A stretch of DNA of 64,000 bases from the NCBI GenBank assembly GCA_038523925.1, contig JBCBIY010000002.1:124001-188000 (forward strand), given 5' to 3'. Made by a program: the position numbers and the translations under genes. This DNA is from JBCBWG01 sp038523925. Its GTDB lineage: Bacteria > Pseudomonadota > Alphaproteobacteria > Rhizobiales > Hyphomicrobiaceae. The notes beneath the pieces are model-generated. The model was given only the letters and a program-made list of their open reading frames with translations, made no database searches and was not told the DNA's origin. The first letter of the stretch is position 1. Each line of letters begins with the position of its first letter. Below, one piece after another: positions 24,615-34,117 of this stretch.

Positions 24615-27600
24615 ATGTCTAAAACAAACAAGATGCTTATCGACGCCTCCCACAAGGAGGAGACACGCGTTGTCGTCCTGAAGGACGGCAAGGTCGACGA
24701 ATTTGATTTCGAATCCGCTGCCCGCAAACTTCTGAAGGGCAGCATTTTCCTGGCGAAAGTCACGCGCGTTGAGCCGTCGCTTCAGGCGGCCTTCGTGGAC
24801 TACGGCGGCAATCGCCATGGCTTCCTCGCCTTCAACGAAATCCACCCCGACTACTATCAAATCCCGTTTGCTGACCGTCAGGCGCTGATGGAGGCCGAAG
24901 CGGCCGAACGCGCGGCGGAAGCCAAAGCGGAAGCTGAAGCCGACGCCCGGGCAGAAGCCCAAGAGGCAGCACGCAAAAAACGGTCGAAATCCCGCAAAGC
25001 TTTGGCATCCGATGACGACGATGCCGAGGACGCCGACGATGTACACGACATCGACGACGACGATACAGTCGACGATCTGGACGCCGCCGGCGACGACCAT
25101 GACGATGACATTGATGGCGACGACGACGCGGATGACGCGCACGTCGAGACCGTCGAACGGGACGCCGCCTCAGAGGACGACGACGACCGCGAAGATGATG
25201 ACGACGACTTCGAAGTCATCGAGGCGCAGGCCATCGACGTTACCGAGTTGCTGCCGGCTGAGGACGACACGCGCGATGACGCTGACGCCGACGCTGATGG
25301 TGCCGCAGACGACAACTCCGGGCCGGCCAAGGCCCTCGCCACATCGGAAGACGAGCGCGTCACGTCAGATGTGACCGACAGCGACGATGACGACCGTGAC
25401 GACGCGGACGACGGCGACGGCGATCAAGACGGCGTTGACGCGAAGGCGGACGACGAGACGGCTGAAGGCTCAGCCGACTGCGAAAGCGACGGCGAAGCCG
25501 AGCCTGAAAACGGTGACGACGCCGACTCTGAAGCCGCCGCGATCCGCAAGACGACCCGTCGCCGGATGCGCAGCTATAAGATTCAGGAAGTCATCCGCCG
25601 GCGGCAGGTTGTGCTTGTCCAGGTTGTCAAGGAAGAGCGCGGCACCAAGGGCGCGGCGCTGACGACCTATCTATCGCTTGCCGGCCGCTACACGGTCCTG
25701 ATGCCGAACACCGGCCGCGGCGGCGGCATTTCGCGGAAGATCACCAATGGAGCGGACCGCAAGCGCCTTAAGGCGATCGCGGAAGACCTTGATGTGCCGG
25801 AAGGCATGGGGCTGATCATCCGGACAGCCGGGGCCTCGCGCACGAAGCAGGAGATCAAGCGCGACTTTGAATACCTGCTGCGGCTTTGGGAAAACGTCCG
25901 CGACCTGACGCTTGAGAGTTCAGCCCCTGCCCTCGTCTACGAGGAAGGCAACCTCATCAAGCGCTCGATCCGCGACCTCTACTCGAAGGACATCGACGAA
26001 ATCGTCGTAGCTGGCGACGAAGCGCATCGCGAAGCCAAAGACTTCATGCGCATGCTCATGCCGAGCCACGCCAAGAATGTCACGCGCTTCGATGAATCGG
26101 GCTCGCTGTTTGGCAAGTTCCGCATCGAGACCCAGCTCGGCGCGATGTTCAGCCCGATCGTAACGCTGCCCTCTGGCGGCTATCTCGTCATCAACCAGAC
26201 CGAAGCGCTGGTTGCGATCGACATCAACTCCGGCCGGGCCACGCGCGAGTTCTCCATCGAGGAAACGGCGCTTAAGACCAACCTTGAAGCCGCCGAGGAG
26301 ATTTCCCGGCAGCTTAAGCTGCGTGACCTCGCGGGCCTGGTTGTCATCGACTTCATCGACATGGATGAAAAGCGCAACAACCGCGCTGTCGAACGCAAGA
26401 TCAAAGACTGTCTGAAGCTCGACCGTGCACGCATCCAGGTTGGCCGCATCAGCCACTTCGGCCTCCTCGAGATGTCGCGCCAGCGGCTGCGCACCGGCGT
26501 GCTGGAGGGCTCAACCACCCAGTGTGCGCACTGCCAGGGCACCGGCATCATCCGCTCGGTTGAATCGATTGCGCTCGCCGTCCTGCGTGGCGTCGAAGAC
26601 GCGCTCGACCGTGGCGCGGGATCGATGACTGCGAATTGCGCGCCAGAGGTTGCCTTCTACCTGCTCAACGAAAAGCGCGCGTTCCTCGCCGATCTTGAAA
26701 CCCGCTTCACGTGCACGATCGCGATCGTCGGCAACCCGAAGGAACAGGGTGCAAGCTTCACGATCAACAGCGAACGACCGGTCGCCGCCGAACCGGAGCC
26801 GTCGCGTCAGCGATCGTCCCGAAGCGCCGTCCGCATGGATCGTGCGGTCGACCAGGACGAGGAAACACGCGCGACCGGCGAAGACGGCGACGACGAACGC
26901 AAGCCGCGCCGGCGCAGACGCCGCCGTGGTGGCCGGGGCCGCGACAACGGCGCTGAGGACCAGACGGACGAACTCGCCGCCGACAGCAGTGACGATGACG
27001 CAGGCGGCGCGGACGAAACTGACGACGAAGAAACCCAGCGCGGGCGCAGATCGCGCCGTCGCGGCCGCCGCGGCGGGCAACGCAATCGCAACGGCGCTGC
27101 GGGCGACACGGGTGACGTCGCCGCGGGCGACACGGTTGACGTCGCCGCGGGCGACACGGTTGACGTCGCCGCGGGCGACACGGTTGACGTCGCAGATCCC
27201 GATGCGCCGCAGCCGGTCGTCGGAGACCTCTCAGCGTCCGATAACGGTGATGGTCGCGGCGACGATACGGCTGACGAAAGCTACGAGGGGCAGGCCGAGA
27301 CCGCCGTGCGCGCGGCCAATGCCGTGCGCCGCCGGGCTGGCAGCGAGCGCAGCGGATCGGGCGACGGGCGACGGCGCGGTGGCCGGCGCGGCCGCGGCCG
27401 GTCTGGCGGGCGCGAGGCGAGCGACCAGAACGAGCAGGATGCGGCTGGCGACATCGCTGAAGCGGTGTCGACCAATGGGCATGCCGCTGACGCCGAACCG
27501 GCAGATGTGACGCCCGACGCACCGGCGCTCGAAACCGCGAACGGCGCCAACGGAAGTGGCACTGCGGCTGAGCCGTCAGCGACCGATACGAAACCGATGA

Positions 27601-27815
27601 CCAATGGTGATGCGTCGCGCGAGCCGAACGGCGCCGGGCCATCGCCAGCGGCAGAAGAGCCGGCACCGCGCCCGCATTGGGGCGAGCCAAAGTCATCGGC
27701 TCCGACGGTCGAGCGCGTCACGCTTGCGCCAGAGAGCAACGTACCGGGTGATGACGCCCAGGCACCGCCGCCGAAGCCGCAGAAAAAAGGCTGGTGGCAG
27801 CGCAACTTCGGCTAG
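24615..27815 (+). CDS. rne: Ribonuclease E
   Basis: A 1066-residue endoribonuclease and degradosome scaffold. It starts at ATG 24615 (MSKTNKMLIDASHKEETRVVV). The S1 RNA-binding domain is interrupted by an insertion of roughly 220 residues (about 85-308), very rich in Asp/Glu. The catalytic part resumes at RRMRSYKIQEVI. Metal-binding aspartates are in VAIDINSGRATREFS (about 533) and VIDFIDMDEKRNNR (about 577). The Zn-link is CAHCQGTG (about 638). Beyond about residue 720 the protein is disordered, with Arg-rich blocks, acidic blocks and four AGDTVDVA-type repeats, ending GWWQRNFG. Such tails bind partner proteins and RNA. A strong hairpin follows the stop. Confidence 0.95.
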   Translation: MSKTNKMLIDASHKEETRVVVLKDGKVDEFDFESAARKLLKGSIFLAKVTRVEPSLQAAFVDYGGNRHGFLAFNEIHPDYYQIPFADRQALMEAEAAERAAEAKAEAEADARAEAQEAARKKRSKSRKALASDDDDAEDADDVHDIDDDDTVDDLDAAGDDHDDDIDGDDDADDAHVETVERDAASEDDDDREDDDDDFEVIEAQAIDVTELLPAEDDTRDDADADADGAADDNSGPAKALATSEDERVTSDVTDSDDDDRDDADDGDGDQDGVDAKADDETAEGSADCESDGEAEPENGDDADSEAAAIRKTTRRRMRSYKIQEVIRRRQVVLVQVVKEERGTKGAALTTYLSLAGRYTVLMPNTGRGGGISRKITNGADRKRLKAIAEDLDVPEGMGLIIRTAGASRTKQEIKRDFEYLLRLWENVRDLTLESSAPALVYEEGNLIKRSIRDLYSKDIDEIVVAGDEAHREAKDFMRMLMPSHAKNVTRFDESGSLFGKFRIETQLGAMFSPIVTLPSGGYLVINQTEALVAIDINSGRATREFSIEETALKTNLEAAEEISRQLKLRDLAGLVVIDFIDMDEKRNNRAVERKIKDCLKLDRARIQVGRISHFGLLEMSRQRLRTGVLEGSTTQCAHCQGTGIIRSVESIALAVLRGVEDALDRGAGSMTANCAPEVAFYLLNEKRAFLADLETRFTCTIAIVGNPKEQGASFTINSERPVAAEPEPSRQRSSRSAVRMDRAVDQDEETRATGEDGDDERKPRRRRRRRGGRGRDNGAEDQTDELAADSSDDDAGGADETDDEETQRGRRSRRRGRRGGQRNRNGAAGDTGDVAAGDTVDVAAGDTVDVAAGDTVDVADPDAPQPVVGDLSASDNGDGRGDDTADESYEGQAETAVRAANAVRRRAGSERSGSGDGRRRGGRRGRGRSGGREASDQNEQDAAGDIAEAVSTNGHAADAEPADVTPDAPALETANGANGSGTAAEPSATDTKPMTNGDASREPNGAGPSPAAEEPAPRPHWGEPKSSAPTVERVTLAPESNVPGDDAQAPPPKPQKKGWWQRNFG
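27099..27194 (+). repeat. Four 24-base tandem repeats inside rne
   Basis: Four in-frame copies of a 24-base unit (gcgggcgacacggttgacgt plus cgcc) at 27099, 27123, 27147 and 27171. The first differs by one base and the last at its final base. They encode AGDTVDVA repeats in the disordered C-terminal region. Near-identity points to recent expansion, and copy number may vary between strains. Confidence 0.9.
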
Positions 27816-27824
27816 AGCGCATCA

Positions 27825-27847
27825 GGGTCAGGCGCACCGCCTGACCC
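27825..27847. terminator. Strong hairpin between rne and aminotransferase
   Basis: A perfect 10-base stem (GGGTCAGGCG / CGCCTGACCC) with a three-base loop, nine bases after the rne stop and between convergent genes. It lacks a T-tract, so it may be a processing or stability element rather than an intrinsic terminator. Confidence 0.5.
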
Positions 27848-27947
27848 GAAGGCCGCAGCGCCCGAAAGCCAAGCGAGATCAGGACATGTGCGCGGGCGCG
27901 GATCTACCCTAAGTCGAACGCGCTTCGACGTCACCGCTGCGGACGGA

Positions 27948-29156
27948 TCAGCCGCCCCGCAACACGTCCCATGCGCGCAGCCGGTCAATGCAAGCCGTCA
28001 TGTCTTCGGGCGTCCCGGCGTACGAAAAGCGGATGAAACGGCCGCCGCGTTCTGCATCGAAGTCGAGACCCGGCGTCACCGCGATGCCGGTCTCGTCGAG
28101 CATGCGGCGCGCGAACCGGAGGCTGTCATCGGTCAGGTGGCCGACGTCGACATAGAGATAGAAGGCGCCATCGGCCGGGACGATCTGATCGAGCCCGACC
28201 CCGGCGAGGCCTGCCATCAGGACCTCGCGGTTTTGTGCGTAGCGGGCGCGGTTTGCCTCGAGCTCTTCGGTTGCCTCGAAGGCTGCAAGAGCTGCCACCT
28301 GCGAAATGGTCGGCGCTGCGATGTACATGTTCTGCGTCAGCTTTTCGAAGGTCGCGACAGTGCGCTCGGGCACGACCATCCAGCCGACACGCCAGCCGGT
28401 CATCGAGAAGTATTTCGAGAAGCTGTTGATGACGATCACATCGTCGGAATAGGCAAGTGCGGTCGCCTCAGGCTCGCCGTAGGTCAGCCCGTGGTAAATC
28501 TCATCGGAAATGAACCAGGCATTCTGTTCGCGGCAGACCGCGATCAGATCGGCAAGGCGTTCCGGCGTCAGCATCGTGCCCGTCGGATTTGCAGGGCTTG
28601 CAACCAACAGGCCGTCGAGGCCGTTCCCGCGCGCCGCCATCGCTTCGATCGCCGCACGCGTCGGCATCCAGCGATCTGCAGCGCCTGTCTCGATAATCAC
28701 CGGCTCAATGTTGAGTGCGGTCGAGATCTGGCGGTAGCAGGGATACCCGGGCGATGGCAGCGCGAGCCGGTCGCCGCGATCAAAGAGCGCGGTGAACGCA
28801 AGGACGAAGCCTGCCGACGATCCGCTCGTGATGACGACACGGGCGGGGTCAATGTCGACGCTGTAGCGTTCGGCGTAATGGCGTGCGATCCGCGCACGCA
28901 GCTCCGGCAGGCCGAGCGCGAGCGTGTATCCAAGCCGGTCAGCTTCGACCGCTTGCGCGGCGGCTGCCCGAGCCGCAGCCGGCGCCGCAGTGCCCGGTTG
29001 GCCAACTTCCATGTGCACGACCGATTGGCCGGCCGCCTCCGCGGCGGCGGCCGCGCGCATCACGTCCATGACGATAAACGAGCCAATCTCGCTGCGCTCT
29101 GCAAGCGGACGGTCGAAGCGCTCGCCTTGTGCCGGAGCCCCATGATCCTGCGGCAT
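27948..29156 (-). CDS. Class I/II PLP-dependent aminotransferase
   Basis: 402 residues from ATG 29156 (AAAGGAACG upstream). It is a fold-type I aminotransferase. The PLP lysine lies in INSFSKYFSMTGWRVGW, and the conserved substrate-carboxylate arginine is near the C-terminus (FIRFSYAG). LVASPANPTGTMLTPE and FISDEIYHGLTYGE are typical of aspartate/aromatic aminotransferases. The exact amino donor is not clear. The gene is divergent from the M48 protease, with a marked inverted repeat between them. Confidence 0.9.
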   Translation of the reverse strand: MPQDHGAPAQGERFDRPLAERSEIGSFIVMDVMRAAAAAEAAGQSVVHMEVGQPGTAAPAAARAAAAQAVEADRLGYTLALGLPELRARIARHYAERYSVDIDPARVVITSGSSAGFVLAFTALFDRGDRLALPSPGYPCYRQISTALNIEPVIIETGAADRWMPTRAAIEAMAARGNGLDGLLVASPANPTGTMLTPERLADLIAVCREQNAWFISDEIYHGLTYGEPEATALAYSDDVIVINSFSKYFSMTGWRVGWMVVPERTVATFEKLTQNMYIAAPTISQVAALAAFEATEELEANRARYAQNREVLMAGLAGVGLDQIVPADGAFYLYVDVGHLTDDSLRFARRMLDETGIAVTPGLDFDAERGGRFIRFSYAGTPEDMTACIDRLRAWDVLRGG

Positions 29157-29242
29157 TACGTTCCTTTCGTTGAGACACCGGCACCCTGGCGAGAAACCTC
29201 GCAGGATCAACGTCCACAAGCATAAATCGACCACACTGTGGC

Positions 29243-29270
29243 CCCAAACGCGACATCTCACACGTTTGGG
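29243..29270. promoter_or_regulatory. Inverted repeat in divergent aminotransferase/M48 promoter region
   Basis: Perfect 8-base arms CCCAAACG and CGTTTGGG are separated by 12 bases, with outer CACAC/GTGTG nearly in register. A third CAAACG half-site is at 29311-29316, inside GTTTG-CGT-CAAAC (29303-29315). Repeated half-sites between divergent genes suggest an operator. Confidence 0.45.
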
Positions 29271-29365
29271 AATTGTGTGCCGGGGCGCGGTCGCTTGATT
29301 GAGTTTGCGTCAAACGCGTAGCGTCACGCGAGCAGTCAGCACTTCGGCTCCAAAGCGGGGATCTC

Positions 29366-30712
29366 ATGCGATTGAAATCGAACACCGCGACGCAGCGCAC
29401 GGCTGCTGTTTGCGCGCTCGCAGGGCTGACAGCGGCCGCAGGCGTTGTGCCCGCAGAAGCCCAGCGCATTCCGCTCATCCGCGACAGTGAGATTGAGCGG
29501 CTTCTCTCAGATTATGCCAAGCCGATCTTTTCGGCGGCCGGGCTCGGCGGCGGGCGGGTTTCAATCCGCATTGTCCGCTCAAGCATCTTCAACGCCTTCG
29601 TCGTCGACGGCCGCAACGTCTACATTCACACCGGCGCGCTGTTGCAGTCGCAAACACCCAACCAGATTATCGGCGTGATCGCGCACGAAGCCGGCCACAT
29701 CGCCGGCGGCCACATGGCAGCGCTCCGCTCGCGTATCCAGCGCGACCAGACGCGCATGCTGCTGGTGCGCATTCTTGGCATCGGCGCGGCGATCGCGACG
29801 GGCAATGCGGCGGCCGCCGTTGCCGGCGACCAACTCGTCCTGCGGTCGCTGCTTGCCGAACGGCGCTCGCAGGAAGCCGCGGCGGATCAGGCCGGCCTGC
29901 AGTACCTGAACGCAACGGCGCAATCGGGCCGCGGCATGGTCGAGACGTTTGAACGGTTCGCGCAGCAGGAGTTCATCTCCGACAGCTACAAAGACCCGTT
30001 CGTGCGCAGTCACCCAGTTGCCACCAAGCGTCTGTCGAACCTGCGCCGCATGGTCGAGCGGAGCCCGTACTACAACAAGAAGGATGCGCCGGGCCTTCAG
30101 CTCCGCCACGACCTGATGCGCGCGAAGCTGTCTGGTTATCTCGATGCGCCGCGCGCTGTCATGAACCGCTACCCGCGGTCTGACCAATCGCTGCCAGCTA
30201 TCTATGCCCGCGCCATCGCATCATTCTTCCGTGGCGGAACCCAGGGCCTGCAGCGCGCACTCAGCCAGATTGACCAACTCATTCAGAAGCGGCCGCGCTA
30301 CCCCTACTTCTGGGAGCTTAAGGGCGACCTGCTGATGCGCTCAGGCCGGCCAAAAGAGGCAATCCCGTTCCTCCAGAAGGCGCGGGCGTTGGACCCGAAC
30401 GCACCTTTGATCAAGGTCCAGCTTGCATCGGCCATGCTGCAACTGAATGATCGGTCGAAAATCAAACCGAGCATTAAGCTTTTGCGGCAAACTCTCCTGG
30501 TGGATGAGAATCCGCGGGCGTACCGGACACTTGCAGACGCGTTTTACCGGCAGGGCCGTCAGGCTGAAGCCAACGCGGCAATAGCGCAGGCGGCCTATCT
30601 CGGCGGCAACCTGAAACGCGCCAAGACCTTCGCGCGCCGCGCAAAGCCGAAACTGAAACGAGGTTCGCCCTATTGGGTGAAAATGGATGATATCTTGAAC
30701 GCGGGCGCGTAA
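29366..30712 (+). CDS. M48-family metalloprotease with TPR region, BepA-like
   Basis: 448 residues with an N-terminal signal peptide (ALAGLTAAAGVVPAEA). The M48 zinc site is HEAGHIAGGH, with the third ligand in the downstream ERRSQEAAADQAG segment. The second half is TPR-like (RYPYFWELKGDLLMRSGR; LADAFYRQGRQAEANAAIAQ). This is the layout of BepA/YfgC, a periplasmic protease and chaperone for outer-membrane proteins. A DsbA-like gene follows 50 bases later and may be co-transcribed, which fits a shared role in envelope protein folding. Confidence 0.92.
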   Translation: MRLKSNTATQRTAAVCALAGLTAAAGVVPAEAQRIPLIRDSEIERLLSDYAKPIFSAAGLGGGRVSIRIVRSSIFNAFVVDGRNVYIHTGALLQSQTPNQIIGVIAHEAGHIAGGHMAALRSRIQRDQTRMLLVRILGIGAAIATGNAAAAVAGDQLVLRSLLAERRSQEAAADQAGLQYLNATAQSGRGMVETFERFAQQEFISDSYKDPFVRSHPVATKRLSNLRRMVERSPYYNKKDAPGLQLRHDLMRAKLSGYLDAPRAVMNRYPRSDQSLPAIYARAIASFFRGGTQGLQRALSQIDQLIQKRPRYPYFWELKGDLLMRSGRPKEAIPFLQKARALDPNAPLIKVQLASAMLQLNDRSKIKPSIKLLRQTLLVDENPRAYRTLADAFYRQGRQAEANAAIAQAAYLGGNLKRAKTFARRAKPKLKRGSPYWVKMDDILNAGA

Positions 30713-30762
30713 GCGTGCTCAGCGTTTCCTGACACGCCTGATGATCTGGATTGGACCAAGCA

Positions 30763-31683
30763 ATGGCCGAGCAATCGAAACTCACTGAAACGTCGCGCGA
30801 ACAAATGTTCATGATGGCGCTGCCCGCGTTGGCCGGCATCGTCGGTTTTATCGTTCTGATGCTGTTTCTCGCGACCTTCCCGGCGTCGCTGAAGATCAAG
30901 ACCGACGCGTCGATCGCACCGCAGACCCGCGTTGCCGGAAGTGCCGCGACAGCGACTGACAAAAACCTCGTGCGCATCGCGGATGCGACATCCGTAAGCG
31001 AGATGAGCCCGAGCCAGAAAGAGCAGCTTGGCAAATTCATCCGCGAGTATCTGGTCGCGAACCCGGAAATCCTGATGGACGTCAGCCGCGCGCTTGAAGA
31101 AAAGCAGCGCGTGGCGCAATCGAAAGCGCAGACGGACACGATCGTCGAAAACGCCAAGTCGATTTACCGCGATCCGCTCGACTACGTGTATGGCAACCCG
31201 AAGGGCGACGTCGCGGTCGTTGAGTACTTTGATTACAACTGCGCCTGGTGCAAACGCGCGCTCAACGAAGTCCAGCAGCTTGTCGCCGCCGACAAGAACG
31301 TCCGCGTCATCATGAAAGAGTACCCGATCTTCGGAGAGCACTCCGAGTTTGCGGCACGCGCAGCCCTCGCCTCGCGCGAGCAGGGCAAGTACTGGGACTT
31401 CCACGTCGCCCTCATGAAGCAGCAGCGCGTCACCAAGGATGTCGTGTTGAGCGTCGCAAAAGACGTCGGCATCGATGTCGAGAAGATGCAGGAAGACATG
31501 AAGGCCGAGAAGATTTCCGCGTCGCTCAAGAAGACGCAGGAGATCGCAGGCGTCCTTGAGATCCAGGGCACGCCGGGCTTCCTCGTCGATACTAAGGTGA
31601 ACGTGGGTTACATCCCGCTGCAGCAGATCCAGGCGCTGGTCGCCGACGTGCGCCAGACGGGCGGCTGCAAAGCCTGCAACTGA
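30763..31683 (+). CDS. DsbA-family (Com1-like) thiol-disulfide oxidoreductase
   Basis: 306 residues. An N-terminal cytoplasmic stretch and one membrane anchor (LAGIVGFIVLMLFLATFP) precede a helical linker and a DsbA fold. The active site is CAWC at residues 160-163 (YFDYNCAWCKRA), with cis-proline in IQGTPGFLVD. It ends GCKACN, adding another cysteine pair. It probably introduces or reshuffles disulfides in exported proteins. I chose ATG 30763 over an in-frame TTG at 30751. A clear terminator follows. Confidence 0.91.
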   Translation: MAEQSKLTETSREQMFMMALPALAGIVGFIVLMLFLATFPASLKIKTDASIAPQTRVAGSAATATDKNLVRIADATSVSEMSPSQKEQLGKFIREYLVANPEILMDVSRALEEKQRVAQSKAQTDTIVENAKSIYRDPLDYVYGNPKGDVAVVEYFDYNCAWCKRALNEVQQLVAADKNVRVIMKEYPIFGEHSEFAARAALASREQGKYWDFHVALMKQQRVTKDVVLSVAKDVGIDVEKMQEDMKAEKISASLKKTQEIAGVLEIQGTPGFLVDTKVNVGYIPLQQIQALVADVRQTGGCKACN

Positions 31684-31712
31684 TCGCAGCTTTCACGCGG
31701 CCAAAACAAAAG

Positions 31713-31741
31713 AGCCCCGGCGCGACGGCCGGGGCTTTTTT
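31713..31741 (+). terminator. Rho-independent terminator after DsbA-like gene
   Basis: A nine-base perfect stem (AGCCCCGGC / GCCGGGGCT) with a six-base loop, followed by a run of T. It lies 29 bases after the stop. A clear intrinsic terminator. Confidence 0.92.
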
Positions 31742-31782
31742 GTGCGCGATGGATGGGCCGGCATTGGATGCCGCGGCTCTGG

Positions 31783-33405
31783 CTATCCCGCCCAGTCCTG
31801 CCGGATCATGGCCGCGCCCTTCTCAGCGATCATCAGAGTTGGCGAACTCGTGTTGCCGGACACGATCTGCGGCATGATCGAGGCGTCGATGACACGCAGA
31901 CCTTTGAGGCCGCGCACGCGCAGCCGCTCATCGACCACCGCCGTCGCGTCAGACCCCATTTTGCATGTGCCGACCGGGTGGAAGATCGTCGTCGAGATGT
32001 CGCCTGCGGCTTTCGCAAGCCCATCGTCATCGACGACGTCCGGACCGGGGCGGAACTCTTCGGGCTGATACTTTCGCATCGCCTCTTGCTCCACGATGCT
32101 GCGCGTGAGCCGGACGGAGTCTGCTGCGACCTGCCGGTCATCTTCCGTCGAGAGGTAGTTGAGCTTGATCGACGGATGCGCTGACGGATCGGTCGACGTG
32201 ATTTTGACGGCGCCACGGCTCGTCGGGCGGAGATTGCACACGCTCGCGGTGAACGCTGGGAAGGGGTCAAGCGGCTCGCCGAACTTTGGCAGGCTGAGCG
32301 GCTGGATGTGGTACTGGAGGTTTGCCGTCTCGCGGCTCGCATCGGACTTTGCGAACGTGCCGAGCTGCGATGGCGCCATCGACATTGGCCCGGTCCGGCC
32401 CCACGCGTAGTCGAACGCAATTCGCGCCTTCTGCGGCAGCGTCCGCGATGTCTCGTTGAGCGTCTTCACGCCGCGCACCTTGAACGCGCAGCGGATTTGC
32501 AGATGGTCCTGCAGGTTCGCCCCGACACCTGTCATATCGTGCCGGGTCTCAATGCCGTGCTCTTGGAGCAGGTCGCCGGGGCCGATACCAGAGAGCTGCA
32601 TCAATTGCGGCGAGCCGATAGCGCCGGCTGCCAACACCACTTCGCGGTTCGCTTTGAGTTCCTGAGGGATGCCCTTCCGCTTGAGATGGACGCCGGTCAC
32701 CGCGCCATCCGCCACATCAAGCCTTTCAACCTGCGCGTTCGTCAGGATCGTCAGGTTCTTGCGCTGCTTGGCGGGATTGAGGAATGCCTTCGACGCGTTC
32801 CACCGAACGCCGCCCATTTGGTTGACCTGGAAGTAGCTCGATCCTTCATTATCGCCCGCGTTGAAGTCCGGCACGCGCGGGATGCCTGCCTGCTCCGCCG
32901 CCAGCGCCCAGGCATCCAAGATCTCCCAGGAGATGCGGGGCTTCTCGATCCGCCATTCGCCGTCGCGCTTGTGCGCATCGCCGAACACGCCGACGTCCAT
33001 CGCCTGCTGGTCCTGATGCTTCTTGAAGAAGGGCAACACGTCGTCCCAGCCCCAGCCAGTGTTGCCGGCCTGGCGCCACAGGTCATAGTCGCGCGCCTGC
33101 CCGCGCATGTAGATCATGCCGTTGATCGACGTGCAGCCGCCGAGAACCCGTCCACGTGGATAGCCCAAGCGGCGGCCGTTCAAGCCCTCTTCCGCGTCTG
33201 TCTGGAACCCCCAATCGACCCGCGGATTGCCATGGCAATAGAGGTATCCGACGGGGATATGGATCCAGATGTAGTTGTCTTTGCCGCCCGCCTCGATCAG
33301 GCAGACGCGGACATCCGGATCGGCTGACAGCCGGTTCGCCAGCAGGCAGCCCGCCGTGCCGGCCCCAACGATGATGTAGTCAAAGCGCGTGTCGGCCCCG
33401 GCCAT
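31783..33405 (-). CDS. GMC-family FAD-dependent oxidoreductase (choline/alcohol dehydrogenase-like)
   Basis: 540 residues. FAD binds through the N-terminal IVGAGTAGCLLANRLS; the second GMC signature (GAIGSPQLMQLSGIG) and the C-terminal HPVGTCKMG with its catalytic histidine are present. The family oxidises alcohols such as choline, polyethylene glycol or alkanols. Length and motifs fit the choline dehydrogenase/AlkJ group, but no betaine aldehyde dehydrogenase or other partner is adjacent, so the substrate is open. GGAGG lies just before the ATG. Confidence 0.92.
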   Translation of the reverse strand: MAGADTRFDYIIVGAGTAGCLLANRLSADPDVRVCLIEAGGKDNYIWIHIPVGYLYCHGNPRVDWGFQTDAEEGLNGRRLGYPRGRVLGGCTSINGMIYMRGQARDYDLWRQAGNTGWGWDDVLPFFKKHQDQQAMDVGVFGDAHKRDGEWRIEKPRISWEILDAWALAAEQAGIPRVPDFNAGDNEGSSYFQVNQMGGVRWNASKAFLNPAKQRKNLTILTNAQVERLDVADGAVTGVHLKRKGIPQELKANREVVLAAGAIGSPQLMQLSGIGPGDLLQEHGIETRHDMTGVGANLQDHLQIRCAFKVRGVKTLNETSRTLPQKARIAFDYAWGRTGPMSMAPSQLGTFAKSDASRETANLQYHIQPLSLPKFGEPLDPFPAFTASVCNLRPTSRGAVKITSTDPSAHPSIKLNYLSTEDDRQVAADSVRLTRSIVEQEAMRKYQPEEFRPGPDVVDDDGLAKAAGDISTTIFHPVGTCKMGSDATAVVDERLRVRGLKGLRVIDASIMPQIVSGNTSSPTLMIAEKGAAMIRQDWAG

Positions 33406-33479
33406 CAGTTTCCTCCGGACGTCAGTTTTTTGATTGTTATCGTCTCACCTGCCGGACCATAGACTGTTGCCAGAGCAGG

Positions 33480-34025
33480 TCACAAGTCACGCGTCAGGCA
33501 GAGGAGCCGCCGCTCCCGCCAAGGCACGGTTGCAGCCGGCTGAAACGCCGCCCGCTCATAGAAGGTCACGTTGCGGGAAGCAGCCCCGGTCATGACGTGG
33601 AGCCCGGGCGCGCCGCGCCGGCGAAGTCTGGTGACGGCCCACGCGATGAGGTGCTGCCCGATGCCAAACCCGCGTGCTGCGCCATCAACGTTAATGTGCA
33701 GATGGGCCGGATACCGATCTAGGAGATCGCCAAGGACTGCGAAATACGTGAGTTCGCCAAGCGCACGGTCACGCCGCGGATCAAGGTCGCTCGCAACGAT
33801 GTATCCAAGCGGCGTGCCGCGCGCGCCAACTGCGACACATGCGAGATCCGGAAACGTCTCGACGAAATGCCCGAGCCAGAGCGTTCGAAACTCAGCCCGC
33901 TCCGCAGCGCTTGCAAACGACTGGCGGTTGCTCGCTTCAAAGAAGATGCGATCGACGGCATCGTCCATCCCCGGCGTCTCGATGACGTCGGCCCAGGGTC
34001 GGATCTGGATGTCACCTGGCGTCAC
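33480..34025 (-). CDS. GNAT-family N-acetyltransferase
   Basis: About 181 residues from GTG 34025 (TPGDIQIRPWADV). The acetyl-CoA loop is in NVDGAARGFGIGQHLIAWAV (pattern R/Q-x-x-G-x-G/A), followed by LHVMTGAASRNVTFYERAAF, the typical final strand of GNAT enzymes. The substrate is unknown. The frame is open to 34169, but the extra N-terminal part is low-complexity and would run into the divergent gene's leader, so I prefer the shorter form. No good ribosome-binding site was seen. Confidence 0.82.
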   Translation of the reverse strand: MTPGDIQIRPWADVIETPGMDDAVDRIFFEASNRQSFASAAERAEFRTLWLGHFVETFPDLACVAVGARGTPLGYIVASDLDPRRDRALGELTYFAVLGDLLDRYPAHLHINVDGAARGFGIGQHLIAWAVTRLRRRGAPGLHVMTGAASRNVTFYERAAFQPAATVPWRERRLLCLTRDL

Positions 34026-34117
34026 CGGGCCGGCATCCGGATTGGCAAAGCGATTGTGGGTGGTGGTACGGGTGCGGGCATGGGCTGATGAGGTCAACCA
34101 GAATAGGGGGCACGTCA

